A stretch of DNA of 5,050 nt from Chloracidobacterium sp. UBA7659 (GTDB taxonomy: Bacteria > Acidobacteriota > Blastocatellia > Pyrinomonadales > Pyrinomonadaceae): contig DLHV01000101.1 of assembly GCA_002483395.1 (NCBI GenBank), positions 2,139 to 7,188 of the forward strand, written 5' to 3'. A model generated the notes under the pieces. The model had not been told where the DNA came from and ran no database searches. It was given only the letters and a program-made list of their open reading frames with translations. A program made the position numbers and the translations under genes. The first letter of the stretch is position 1. Every line of letters starts with the position of its first letter. This document shows, in pieces, positions 1-5,050 of the stretch.

Positions 1-1
1 G

Positions 2-1036
2 ATGACCAAAACCGACACGACCGATGTCGACGCGACCATTCGTCAGGTCGAGGAAATGGTCGAGGCCGGCTGCGAGATTGTTAGGATTGCCGTGCCTGAC
101 GACGATGCGGCGGCTGCGATGATCGAGATCCGCAAGCGGACCGACGTGCCGCTTGTTGCCGACATCCACTTTCACTACAAACTCGCGTTAAAAGCTCTCG
201 ATGCAGGCATCGACAAACTCCGCATCAACCCCGGCAACATCGGCCACATCGACCGCGTCCGCGAGGTAGTCCGCGCCGCCGAGGCCCGCAAAGTGCCGAT
301 CCGCATCGGAGTAAACGGCGGTTCGCTCGAAAAAGACCTGCTCAAAAAATACGGCACCGCAACGCCCGAAGCGATGGTCGAAAGCGGAATGCGGCACATC
401 CGCATTCTCGAAGACCTCGGATTTTCGGACATCATAATTTCTTTGAAAGCGTCGGATGTAAATCGAATGGTCGAGGCCTATCGACTAATGGCCGCAAAGG
501 TCGATTACCCGCTTCACCTCGGCGTGACCGAAGCCGGAACGCCGTTCGGCGGCACGATCAAAGCCGCGATCGGCCTCGGCGTTCTGCTCCACGACGGCAT
601 CGGCGATACGATTCGCGTTTCCCTGGCAGCCGAGCCGCACGAGGAAGTCCGCGTCGCTTGGGAAATACTGAAATCGCTGGAATTACGGAATCGCGGTGTT
701 ACGGTTGTCGCCTGCCCGACATGCGGACGGCTCGATATAGATAATTTTGTCGAAATTGTGACGGAGGTCGAACGCCGCCTCGCCCACGTCGAGGAACCCT
801 TGCACCTTTCGATCATGGGCTGTGCCGTAAACGGCCCGGGCGAGGCTCACGATTCACAGCTTGGCATCACCTTTGGCCGCAACGTTGGGATGATCTTCAA
901 GGACGGCGTTCCGATGCGCCGCGTTTCGGGCGAAGATATTGTCGAGGAATTCGTTAAGGAAGTTGAGATCCTGAGAAAGGAAGGCTCTTCCGCAAAATCG
1001 CTTCTCGACGATAAACCGTTTGTGCAAATCAGTTAG
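2..1036 (+). CDS. ispG: 4-hydroxy-3-methylbut-2-enyl diphosphate synthase IspG (GcpE), 5'-truncated
   Basis: IspG is the cytosolic iron-sulfur enzyme of the MEP isoprenoid pathway that reductively converts MEcPP to HMBPP. The visible 344 residues start with MTKTDTTDVDATIRQVEEM. In the family this stretch follows about 25 N-terminal residues, so the ATG at base 2 is an internal methionine and the true start lies before the window. The TIM-barrel part shows VADIHFHYKLAL and KLRINPGNIG, typical substrate-pocket segments. The C-terminal reductase-like part carries the [4Fe-4S] ligands: CPTCGR gives Cys238 and Cys241, and MGCAVNGPGE gives Cys274 and Glu281 (window numbering). This matches the three Cys plus one Glu ligand set known for bacterial IspG. 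The gene ends in TAG at 1034-1036 and reads intact. It is the only plus-strand gene here and converges on the minus-strand cluster. The length fits the short bacterial form rather than the longer form with an inserted domain. Confidence 0.97.
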   Translation: MTKTDTTDVDATIRQVEEMVEAGCEIVRIAVPDDDAAAAMIEIRKRTDVPLVADIHFHYKLALKALDAGIDKLRINPGNIGHIDRVREVVRAAEARKVPIRIGVNGGSLEKDLLKKYGTATPEAMVESGMRHIRILEDLGFSDIIISLKASDVNRMVEAYRLMAAKVDYPLHLGVTEAGTPFGGTIKAAIGLGVLLHDGIGDTIRVSLAAEPHEEVRVAWEILKSLELRNRGVTVVACPTCGRLDIDNFVEIVTEVERRLAHVEEPLHLSIMGCAVNGPGEAHDSQLGITFGRNVGMIFKDGVPMRRVSGEDIVEEFVKEVEILRKEGSSAKSLLDDKPFVQIS

Positions 1037-1040
1037 CAAT

Positions 1041-1085
1041 TTCTGTCAGAACCGGGAGCGGTAGCGACCGTATTCTTTCAGACAG
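1041..1085. repeat. Dispersed-repeat-like GC element behind ispG
   Basis: This short palindrome-rich segment starts 4 bases after the ispG stop. TTCTGTCAGAA (1041-1051) is a 5-bp palindrome around one base. CGGT-AGCG-ACCG (1059-1070) is a perfect 4-bp stem with a 4-base loop. CTGTC (1043-1047) and GACAG (1081-1085) form an outer inverted pair. The core GGGAGCGGTAGCGACC resembles a word I recall as recurring between genes in Acidobacteriota genomes, but only one copy is present here, so the repeat status is inference. A T-rich run (TATTCTTTC) follows the small stem, so it might weakly terminate ispG transcription. Confidence 0.35.
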
Positions 1086-1086
1086 C

Positions 1087-1177
1087 AAAAAGTTTGCCCG
1101 CGAATAACGCTAATTTACCTGACTGAACAGAAACAAATTCTTTTTTATTCGCGCAGATTCGCGTTATTCGCGGGCAA
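1087..1177 (-). terminator. Probable intrinsic terminator of the minus-strand cluster
   Basis: Read on the minus strand, the 17-bp inverted repeat (1094-1177) follows the DUF2752 stop codon by only 8 bases. Two bases after the stem comes TTTTT (complement of 1087-1091). A GC-containing stem followed by a T run is the form of a rho-independent terminator. The loop of about 40-50 bases is longer than usual, which lowers confidence. On the plus strand the stem is followed by GTTCTTT, so it may also stop ispG transcripts. Confidence 0.45.
1094..1177. repeat. Long inverted repeat with three ATTCGCG copies
   Basis: TTGCCCGCGAATAACGC at 1094-1110 is the exact reverse complement of 1161-1177, giving a perfect 17-bp stem. 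After one mismatch the pairing continues inward for about five more positions, one of them a G-T pair, with 1112-1116 facing 1155-1159. ATTCGCG also occurs directly at 1147-1153, 1157-1163 and 1166-1172, with its inverse CGCGAAT at 1099-1105. The structure fills most of the gap between two convergent genes. It resembles REP or MITE-like extragenic repeats. No coding sequence is visible in 1037-1185. Confidence 0.6.
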
Positions 1178-1185
1178 GTTCTTTA

Positions 1186-1632
1186 TCACGGATACAGAAA
1201 CGTAAACGGATAAAACGGCAGATTCCGCAGAACTCCAAACGTCAAAAGCAACACAAGAGTCCCGAACAGAAACCCCGGCGAAGCGGATAATTTCATCAAC
1301 CCTTTTCCCCGGATTGCAAGAGACCCCAATGATAGAAACAGAAAGCCGAATAGCAAAACGAAGATTGGTATCAAAGCGTTGTAATCAAGGGCCGTAATTA
1401 CATCGCCGTGGAACAGTGCATGAAATCCACGCGTCAACCCACAGCCCGGACAGGCGAAGCCGGTAAACGAATACAAAGGACAAACCGGAAAAAAGCCTGC
1501 CTTTGTCGGATCAAAGTACCAGACAGCTGCACTGCCCGCGAGAATCGCCCCAAGTCCGCCCATGGAAAGAACCCTTTCGAGCCGCGTTGTGTAATCAGAA
1601 TTCTGAATAGGTTGCTGAACTTCAGTGAACAT
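1186..1632 (-). CDS. DUF2752-family small membrane protein
   Basis: This is a predicted inner-membrane protein of 148 residues with no known biochemical role. The diagnostic feature is CPLYSFTGFACPGCGLTR (residues 51-68), with Cys51, Cys61 and Cys64. It is followed by GFHALFHGD and DYNALIP, which is the conserved layout of DUF2752. Three hydrophobic segments are visible at about 21-40, 87-107 and 119-137, the first and second flanking the cysteine loop. I chose the ATG at 1632 because AAGG lies 9 bases upstream; an in-frame TTG at 1638 would add two residues but leaves only 3 bases after AAGG. The start overlaps the end of the upstream TonB-domain gene by 11 bases in another frame, so translational coupling is likely. 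The spaced cysteines could bind a metal or form disulfides, but that is speculation. Family call firm; function unknown. Confidence 0.85.
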   Translation of the reverse strand: MFTEVQQPIQNSDYTTRLERVLSMGGLGAILAGSAAVWYFDPTKAGFFPVCPLYSFTGFACPGCGLTRGFHALFHGDVITALDYNALIPIFVLLFGFLFLSLGSLAIRGKGLMKLSASPGFLFGTLVLLLTFGVLRNLPFYPFTFLYP

Positions 1633-2587
1633 CTTCAAAGGCCTTAAATAACGGCTCGAGAGATTCGATCATAGCCATGAATTGCTTGTCGGTCGCAATA
1701 TCCGTTTTTTCCCCAAAAGCGGCAAATCTTTGAACGTTGGCTCGAAATTCGGCTGATGAGCTTTCCGGAGCGGATGCCAGCAAATCGGAAAGGCCCCTTA
1801 AGTGAGCTTTAAGCGCGACTGCATTATACGGGTCACCGGTCTTAACGTAGCGGACTTTTTGTTTCAATAGCTCTACCACCGCAAGTGCAAGTTTATCTCC
1901 AACGTCAACCTGCCAGGTCTTCTCTGCATCCAGTTCGGGGCGAAGCAAGGTCATAAATTCCCGAGCCGCGTTCGCCCGCTCCGCCCAATCAGAGCTTGAA
2001 AGCTTTTCAAGCATAGGTTTGTAATTTTTAAGTTCCGGTGGTACGTCTGAGCTTAGGTCTTTGAGTATTTGTAGAAACTCTTTCTCGTCACCGATCAACC
2101 TTATTGTCTCTGAATCGGCTTCCTGCACAAAGGTAAACATAAAACCGAACACCCATATCTTGTCATGGTCCTCCGAAGGAATAACTCCAAGTACGCCTTC
2201 ACCGGGAGGGGCGGCGGGAACAAAATTATAGGTAATAACTCCGCTCACCTTGACCGGATTTCCCATTAAGAGAGTCGGCGAAAATGTCGCTCTCCTGGCC
2301 GCTTCTGTCGCCGCCGCTCTCAATAACGGATGGCCCGAAACAGCGCTCGCACTAATCACATTACCTCCCTCATCAATCAAGACTTGGACACTAACTGCCC
2401 CACTTGCCTTTACCGCCACTGCGGCCGGAGGATAAATTGGCTTGGGCAAACTCGTCGCTTTGCCATTGAGCACCCCGCCGGATATCTGTTTTGGCGTGAC
2501 GGGCGCTGGCGGTGGCGGGTCATTTTGACAGTAGACGGCTCCGGTTAGAGAAAAAAGGGCGATCAGAAACATGGTGATCCGTTTCAT
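1622..2587 (-). CDS. Secreted TonB C-terminal-domain protein with an unrecognised C-terminal region
   Basis: The 321-residue product begins with a signal peptide: MKR, a hydrophobic stretch at 6-18, then AVYCQN. Cys20 lacks a good lipobox because Tyr is at -1, so I favour periplasmic export over a lipoprotein. PPPPAP follows at 24-29. Residues about 45-123 match the TonB C-terminal fold: PKPIYPPAA (48-56), GAVSVQVLIDEGGNV (63-77), SAVSGHPLLRAAATEAARRATFSP (81-104) and VITYNF (117-122). In TonB proper this domain contacts outer-membrane receptors and lies at the C-terminus behind an N-terminal membrane anchor. Here it comes first and is followed by about 195 residues, mostly predicted helical and charged, that I do not recognise. 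There is no membrane anchor after the signal peptide, so classical energy transduction is doubtful. A strong Shine-Dalgarno precedes the ATG at 2587. The gene overlaps the DUF2752 gene downstream. Confidence 0.85.
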   Translation of the reverse strand: MKRITMFLIALFSLTGAVYCQNDPPPPAPVTPKQISGGVLNGKATSLPKPIYPPAAVAVKASGAVSVQVLIDEGGNVISASAVSGHPLLRAAATEAARRATFSPTLLMGNPVKVSGVITYNFVPAAPPGEGVLGVIPSEDHDKIWVFGFMFTFVQEADSETIRLIGDEKEFLQILKDLSSDVPPELKNYKPMLEKLSSSDWAERANAAREFMTLLRPELDAEKTWQVDVGDKLALAVVELLKQKVRYVKTGDPYNAVALKAHLRGLSDLLASAPESSSAEFRANVQRFAAFGEKTDIATDKQFMAMIESLEPLFKAFEDVH

Positions 2588-2596
2588 AATTTAATT

Positions 2597-2604
2597 CTCC
2601 TTTT
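2597..2604 (-). promoter_or_regulatory. Strong ribosome binding site of the TonB-domain gene
   Basis: The minus strand reads AAAAGGAG with GGAG 9 bases before the ATG at 2587. It is the best Shine-Dalgarno sequence in the window and supports this start. The tmk and holB starts have only weak purine tracts by comparison. Confidence 0.75.
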
Positions 2605-2610
2605 GAGTTG

Positions 2611-2619
2611 ATGATAACA
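2611..2619 (-). promoter_or_regulatory. Possible extended -10 promoter for the TonB-domain gene
   Basis: The minus strand reads TGTTATCAT, which fits an extended -10 (TG-N-TATCAT, 5 of 6 matches to TATAAT), with no convincing -35 at normal spacing. The start of transcription would fall just upstream of the Shine-Dalgarno, giving a short leader. A perfect hairpin dyad (2640-2658) lies upstream, where a -35 or an operator would be. If the promoter is real, the TonB-domain and DUF2752 genes form their own unit, separate from holB. Confidence 0.35.
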
Positions 2620-2639
2620 GACTTTGACGTTCATTAGAC

Positions 2640-2658
2640 ACTTTTCTACGAGAAAAGT
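2640..2658. repeat. Perfect 8-bp dyad between holB and the TonB-domain gene
   Basis: ACTTTTCT (2640-2647) and AGAAAAGT (2651-2658) are exact reverse complements around ACG. On the minus strand the dyad begins 13 bases after the holB stop and ends about 20 bases before the candidate -10. No T run follows, and the stem is AT-rich, so it is a poor intrinsic terminator. An operator for the downstream promoter is the alternative. Confidence 0.5.
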
Positions 2659-2671
2659 TCCCGGAAAATTC

Positions 2672-3706
2672 TCATGCGGCCATGTGCATAAACAGCGCAT
2701 CGGTTGCGACCTTTCGGTTTATGTTTACAGCCAGGCTTTCGCGCAGGAGTTCAATTTCGTCGATCCAGCCGGCAAGTCGCCGAGTTTCCGCAACTCCAGC
2801 CAGGCGTCCCAGTTCCGTCGCAAGATCGATATTGATGATTTTTTCGTAATCGCCGCTAAGTGCAAGTGTCCAGACATCGCGGATCATAGTAAGCAGGATC
2901 TCAAGGTTGTCCTCGAAATTGTCCTTGTTCTTCGCATCGTTCAGTTTTTCAGCCGTCTGCAAAAGCGATACTCGGTCATTATTTTCAATGGCGTCCTGCA
3001 AAACACGCAGTAGGGTTTCCCGTCGCTCACGCAGTTTTTCAAGCTCGATGGACAAGGCCCGCCCGACGCTGCCAAAGGCGAGCCGTGCATTTAGCTTCGC
3101 ATCCGCCGCCGGTTGCTTTCGTTCGCCGATCAAAAACTGTTCGATCTTTTCGGTTTCCACCGGTGCGAAACGCACAGTCTGACACCGGGAACGGATTGTC
3201 GGCAGCAGGCTGTCCGGGCGTGAGGTAATAAGGATAATATGCGAGGTCGACGCCGGTTCTTCGAGCGTTTTCAGCAGTGCATTCGCCGCGGCGTCGTTTA
3301 TTTTGTCGGCTTCGTCTATCAGAAAAAAGCGGGCGTTGCCTTCATATGGCCGAAAATAGGCTTCCTTTTCAAGGTCACGGATGGCTTCGACAAGGATAAA
3401 GCGGTTGTAGGCTATGACCATGCCTACATCGGCGTGATTACTGAAAATGACCTTTTTGAGCGCTTCCCTGTCGTCGTCCCTGGGCAATTCGAAATGCCCA
3501 GAACGGGTACACGCGGGACACGTCCCACAGCCTTCATCGTTCGTCTTGTTGCGGCAAACAAACGCTTTAGCCAGCTCGAGCGCAAAGAGCCGTTTGCCGA
3601 CGCCTTCGGTTCCGGCAAACAGGATCGCGTTCGGAACGCGACTAGTGGCCAGATGGCGCCGCAGAAAGACCTTTACAAGATCGTTTCCGATTAAGCTGCT
3701 GAACAT
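2672..3706 (-). CDS. holB: DNA polymerase III delta' subunit (clamp loader)
   Basis: Delta' is the stator subunit of the clamp-loader complex, which opens the beta sliding clamp and places it on primed DNA. The 344 residues form an AAA+ core. Walker A is GTEGVGKR (32-39, Lys38) and Walker B is FFLIDEAD (127-134). The zinc-module cysteines are Cys51, Cys60, Cys63 and Cys66. LLKTLEEPA (144-152) and SRC (173-175), the arginine-finger motif, follow. LAFGSVGRAL marks the lid region, and NINRKVATDALFMHMA at the end matches the collar domain of the family. The stretch between the zinc module and NHADVG is somewhat longer than I expect, but motif order and total length are normal. Tau/gamma is usually longer, so DnaX is unlikely. 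The start ATG at 3706 has no clear Shine-Dalgarno; a T6 run sits directly before it. The tmk-holB pairing is common, but here a 144-base repeat-bearing gap separates them. Confidence 0.95.
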   Translation of the reverse strand: MFSSLIGNDLVKVFLRRHLATSRVPNAILFAGTEGVGKRLFALELAKAFVCRNKTNDEGCGTCPACTRSGHFELPRDDDREALKKVIFSNHADVGMVIAYNRFILVEAIRDLEKEAYFRPYEGNARFFLIDEADKINDAAANALLKTLEEPASTSHIILITSRPDSLLPTIRSRCQTVRFAPVETEKIEQFLIGERKQPAADAKLNARLAFGSVGRALSIELEKLRERRETLLRVLQDAIENNDRVSLLQTAEKLNDAKNKDNFEDNLEILLTMIRDVWTLALSGDYEKIINIDLATELGRLAGVAETRRLAGWIDEIELLRESLAVNINRKVATDALFMHMAA

Positions 3707-3739
3707 AAAAAAACGCTATCCGCGAACTCTGCGTCATCC

Positions 3740-3805
3740 TTAGCGGTCTCAGCGATTAACAATATTTTATCGCGGAGATACCGAGGTTTTCGCGGAGACC
3801 GCTGA
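3740..3805. repeat. Imperfect inverted repeat filling the tmk-holB gap
   Basis: TTAGCGGTCTCAGCG (3740-3754) matches the reverse complement of 3791-3805 at 13 of 15 positions. CGCGGAGA occurs directly at 3771-3778 and 3791-3798, and GAGACT is tandem at 3815-3826. The wider block, about 3720-3826, has the wording of dispersed extragenic repeats I recall from Acidobacteriota and related phyla; with one copy in view that is inference. No gene or convincing promoter is visible in 3707-3850. As RNA, the element would form a stem-loop in the message between tmk and holB and could stabilise or attenuate it. Confidence 0.5.
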
Positions 3806-3850
3806 GAAGAGGCCGAGACTGAGACTGTGATTTGCAAAGCTGTGCCGGGT

Positions 3851-4501
3851 TCATTCTTTAGCGCCTTTACTACTCTCCAAATACTTCGTCGCGGTCTCGA
3901 TAACTTTGGATTGGATCTCCTCTACCGAACCGTTGGCGTCGATGACACAAAAACGATTCGGTTCTTTTTCGGCGATCGCCAGATAAGCTGCTCTCACATT
4001 TGTATAGAAATCGGCCGTTTCGGCATCCATTCGATTTATTCGCTCGCCGGTTTCGCTGCGTGACCGCATCCGATGCAATGCATTCTCAACCGATATGTCG
4101 AAAAAGAGCGTCAGATCCGGCTTCAGCCCGCCGGTCGCCAGCTTTATGATCTGATCAACCGTTGCTTCGGGAAATCCGCGGCCCGCTCCCTGGTAGGCAA
4201 AGGTCGCGTCGGCATATCGATCCGAGATAACCACGCGGCCCTCGTCGAGGGCCGGTTTGATCAAAAATTCAACGTGCTGTGCCCGGTCGGCGGCAAAAAG
4301 GAGCAGTTCCGCCATTGGAGCGACCGTTTCCTCGGTTTCGAGAAATGCCTCCCGAAGCCTTCGTCCCAGAGGCGTTCCGCCAGGCTCGCACGTTGTTATG
4401 ACGTTGACGCCGCGCTGGCGCAACTCGCCGGACAGCATTCGCAATTGCGTGGACTTGCCGCTGCCGTCAATCCCTTCAAAAGTGATAAATTTTCCGCGCA
4501 A
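3851..4501 (-). CDS. tmk: Thymidylate kinase
   Basis: Tmk phosphorylates dTMP to dTDP with ATP, an essential step in dTTP synthesis. The 216-residue protein has the usual length. The P-loop is GIDGSGKST (10-18). EPGGTPLG (39-46) is the substrate-side loop, FAADRAQH (69-76) the conserved helix, and SDRYADATFAYQGAGRG (93-109) the DRY motif with the thymidine-pocket segment. RSRSETGERINRMDAE is the arginine-rich lid. The start is TTG at 4501: no ATG or GTG precedes the P-loop in frame, and the next methionine (residue 22) would remove it. The TTG lies 6 bases after the hfq stop and in the same frame as hfq, with no good Shine-Dalgarno nearby. Translation probably depends on ribosomes finishing hfq. 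It is transcribed with hfq and probably holB. Confidence 0.96.
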   Translation of the reverse strand: MRGKFITFEGIDGSGKSTQLRMLSGELRQRGVNVITTCEPGGTPLGRRLREAFLETEETVAPMAELLLFAADRAQHVEFLIKPALDEGRVVISDRYADATFAYQGAGRGFPEATVDQIIKLATGGLKPDLTLFFDISVENALHRMRSRSETGERINRMDAETADFYTNVRAAYLAIAEKEPNRFCVIDANGSVEEIQSKVIETATKYLESSKGAKE

Positions 4502-4507
4502 GATTAC

Positions 4508-4732
4508 TTAGTTTGACTCGGGCCTTCGTTCTTGAGAAATTGTGGAAATCGAGTGTTTAAAAATCAAAACATCCTGTCCGCCTACGTCGAGCATAACCGA
4601 GAATTTGTCGAAACTCTTGATCCTGCCGGAAAGCGTAGAACCTGGTATAAGGTGAACGACAACATTCACCTTTTCGCGCCGAGTCGAATTTAAAAAGGCA
4701 TCCTGAATGTTCTGGGCAGTCTGTTTTTCCAT
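4508..4732 (-). CDS. hfq: RNA chaperone Hfq
   Basis: Hfq forms a hexameric ring that binds small RNAs and mRNAs and promotes their pairing. The 74-residue product has the Sm fold and no extended C-terminal tail. The proximal U-binding face is kept: Gln10, Phe44, Phe58 (Tyr in E. coli), Lys59 and His60, in the IFKHS version of the YKHA motif. The rim is also kept, with Asn15, Arg18, Arg19 and Phe41. The distal poly(A)-binding face differs from E. coli: the positions of Tyr25, Lys31 and Gln33 are His27, Thr33 and Ser35. One residue is inserted in the DVGGQD loop. The start ATG at 4732 has only a purine-rich GACGAGAAA upstream. A strong promoter lies ahead in the gap to miaA, and miaA-hfq is a classical gene pair. 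Product call secure; RNA preference unknown. Confidence 0.96.
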   Translation of the reverse strand: MEKQTAQNIQDAFLNSTRREKVNVVVHLIPGSTLSGRIKSFDKFSVMLDVGGQDVLIFKHSISTISQERRPESN

Positions 4733-4778
4733 AACATTTCTCGTCTATTATTCTATTTTTTCGGTGTTACGATTGGTG

Positions 4779-4806
4779 ATTATAGCAGATTTGGCCGTTC
4801 AAACAA
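4779..4806 (-). promoter_or_regulatory. Strong extended -10 promoter for hfq-tmk
   Basis: On the minus strand TTGTTT (4801-4806) is followed after 16 bases by a perfect TATAAT (4779-4784). TGC directly before it makes an extended -10 (TGCTATAAT). The -35 matches only TTG of the consensus, which extended -10 promoters tolerate. Initiation would fall near 4772, giving an hfq leader of about 40 bases. The site lies in the 132-base gap after miaA, so hfq need not rely on transcription from miaA. No clear terminator is visible after miaA. Confidence 0.65.
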
Positions 4807-4864
4807 GTATTTTCTTTAGAAATGATCGAAAACCATACGACCATAAGTGTTAATTTCAAACCTT

Positions 4865-5050
4865 TTACACCGCTTGATCTATTTTCGTTACATATTGCCG
4901 CATTTCTTCAACTACTGCCGGGTCAGTGCCAAATCCTTTTAACCAAACGGCGTTCTCTTCACGCCGGAACCACGTCAATTGCCGTTTAGCATAATTCCGC
5001 ACGTCCTGTTTCGACTGCTCCAAGGCGCTTTCAAGCGTTCGCTCGCCGCG
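4865..5050 (-). CDS. miaA: tRNA dimethylallyltransferase MiaA, C-terminal fragment
   Basis: MiaA transfers the dimethylallyl group of DMAPP to adenosine 37 of tRNAs that read codons beginning with U. Only the last 61 codons lie in the window; the gene runs in from the right edge and ends with TAA at 4865-4867. Reading the complement gives RGERTLESALEQSKQDVRN, then YAKRQLTWFRR (20-30), then NAVWLKGF (33-40). YAKRQLTWFR is the family's conserved C-terminal signature, with RQ and W as its most constant residues. No frameshift is seen. The short C-terminal tail after it is typical. It precedes hfq on the same strand, as in many Gram-negative genomes, which supports both calls. The product uses the isoprenoid precursor that the MEP pathway (ispG at the other end of the window) supplies, though the two genes are not in one operon here. 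Confidence 0.93.
   Translation of the reverse strand, partial: RGERTLESALEQSKQDVRNYAKRQLTWFRREENAVWLKGFGTDPAVVEEMRQYVTKIDQAV

Noticed and set aside
2..4. ATG at base 2 as the start of ispG
   Set aside because: The family has about 25 residues before this SMTKTDT-like segment, and the frame is open to the window edge.
1147..1172. Three ATTCGCG copies as a miniature CRISPR array
   Set aside because: The units are 7 bases with 2-3 base gaps, far too short for CRISPR repeats and spacers, and no cas gene is near.
1636..1638. TTG at 1638 as the DUF2752 start
   Set aside because: It leaves only 3 bases after AAGG; the ATG at 1630-1632 has better spacing, though TTG cannot be excluded.
2624..3013. 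Plus-strand open frame of 129 codons
   Set aside because: It covers the holB 3' end in antisense and the non-coding gap; no family features are visible.
3239..3694. Plus-strand open frame of 151 codons
   Set aside because: It lies wholly antisense to holB, whose Walker motifs, zinc cysteines and SRC motif are intact; the plus-strand translation resembles no family I know.
4073..4516. Plus-strand open frame of 147 codons
   Set aside because: It is antisense to tmk and has no recognisable motif or ribosome site.
4811..4864. Terminator after miaA
   Set aside because: Only very short stems (TTTC/GAAA and a 6-bp one with a G-T pair) are seen, with no proper T run after them.

Overview
The window looks like ordinary chromosomal housekeeping DNA from a Gram-negative bacterium. 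My best guess is an Acidobacteriota member near Blastocatellia/Pyrinomonadaceae. This rests on a stand-alone periplasmic TonB-domain protein with an SGGVLNGKA-type lead-in, an Hfq with an unusual RNA-binding face, and GC-rich dispersed repeats in the gaps. The placement is inference from remembered family resemblance, not a search.

Layout. Positions 2-1036 (+) hold most of ispG, cut at its 5' end. Positions 1037-1185 are a convergent gap with two repeat-like elements, one of which can act as a terminator for the minus-strand genes. Everything after that is on the minus strand and reads from high to low coordinates: the 3' end of miaA (4865-5050), hfq (4508-4732), tmk (3851-4501), holB (2672-3706), a secreted TonB-domain protein (1622-2587) and a DUF2752 membrane protein (1186-1632). 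A strong extended -10 promoter lies between miaA and hfq. A weaker one may lie in front of the TonB-domain gene. A 144-base gap between tmk and holB is largely an imperfect inverted repeat.

How the genes work together. IspG makes the penultimate isoprenoid precursor of the MEP pathway. MiaA uses the isoprenoid product DMAPP to modify tRNA. Hfq is the RNA chaperone classically found next to miaA. Tmk and HolB serve DNA replication, in dTTP supply and clamp loading respectively, and are a frequent pair. The TonB-domain and DUF2752 genes overlap and are probably translated together; their function is unknown.

I see no mobile element, CRISPR array, RNA gene or defence system. The points worth a second look are the two intergenic repeat families, the reversed architecture of the TonB-domain protein, the altered distal face of Hfq, and the same-frame hfq-tmk junction with a TTG start.
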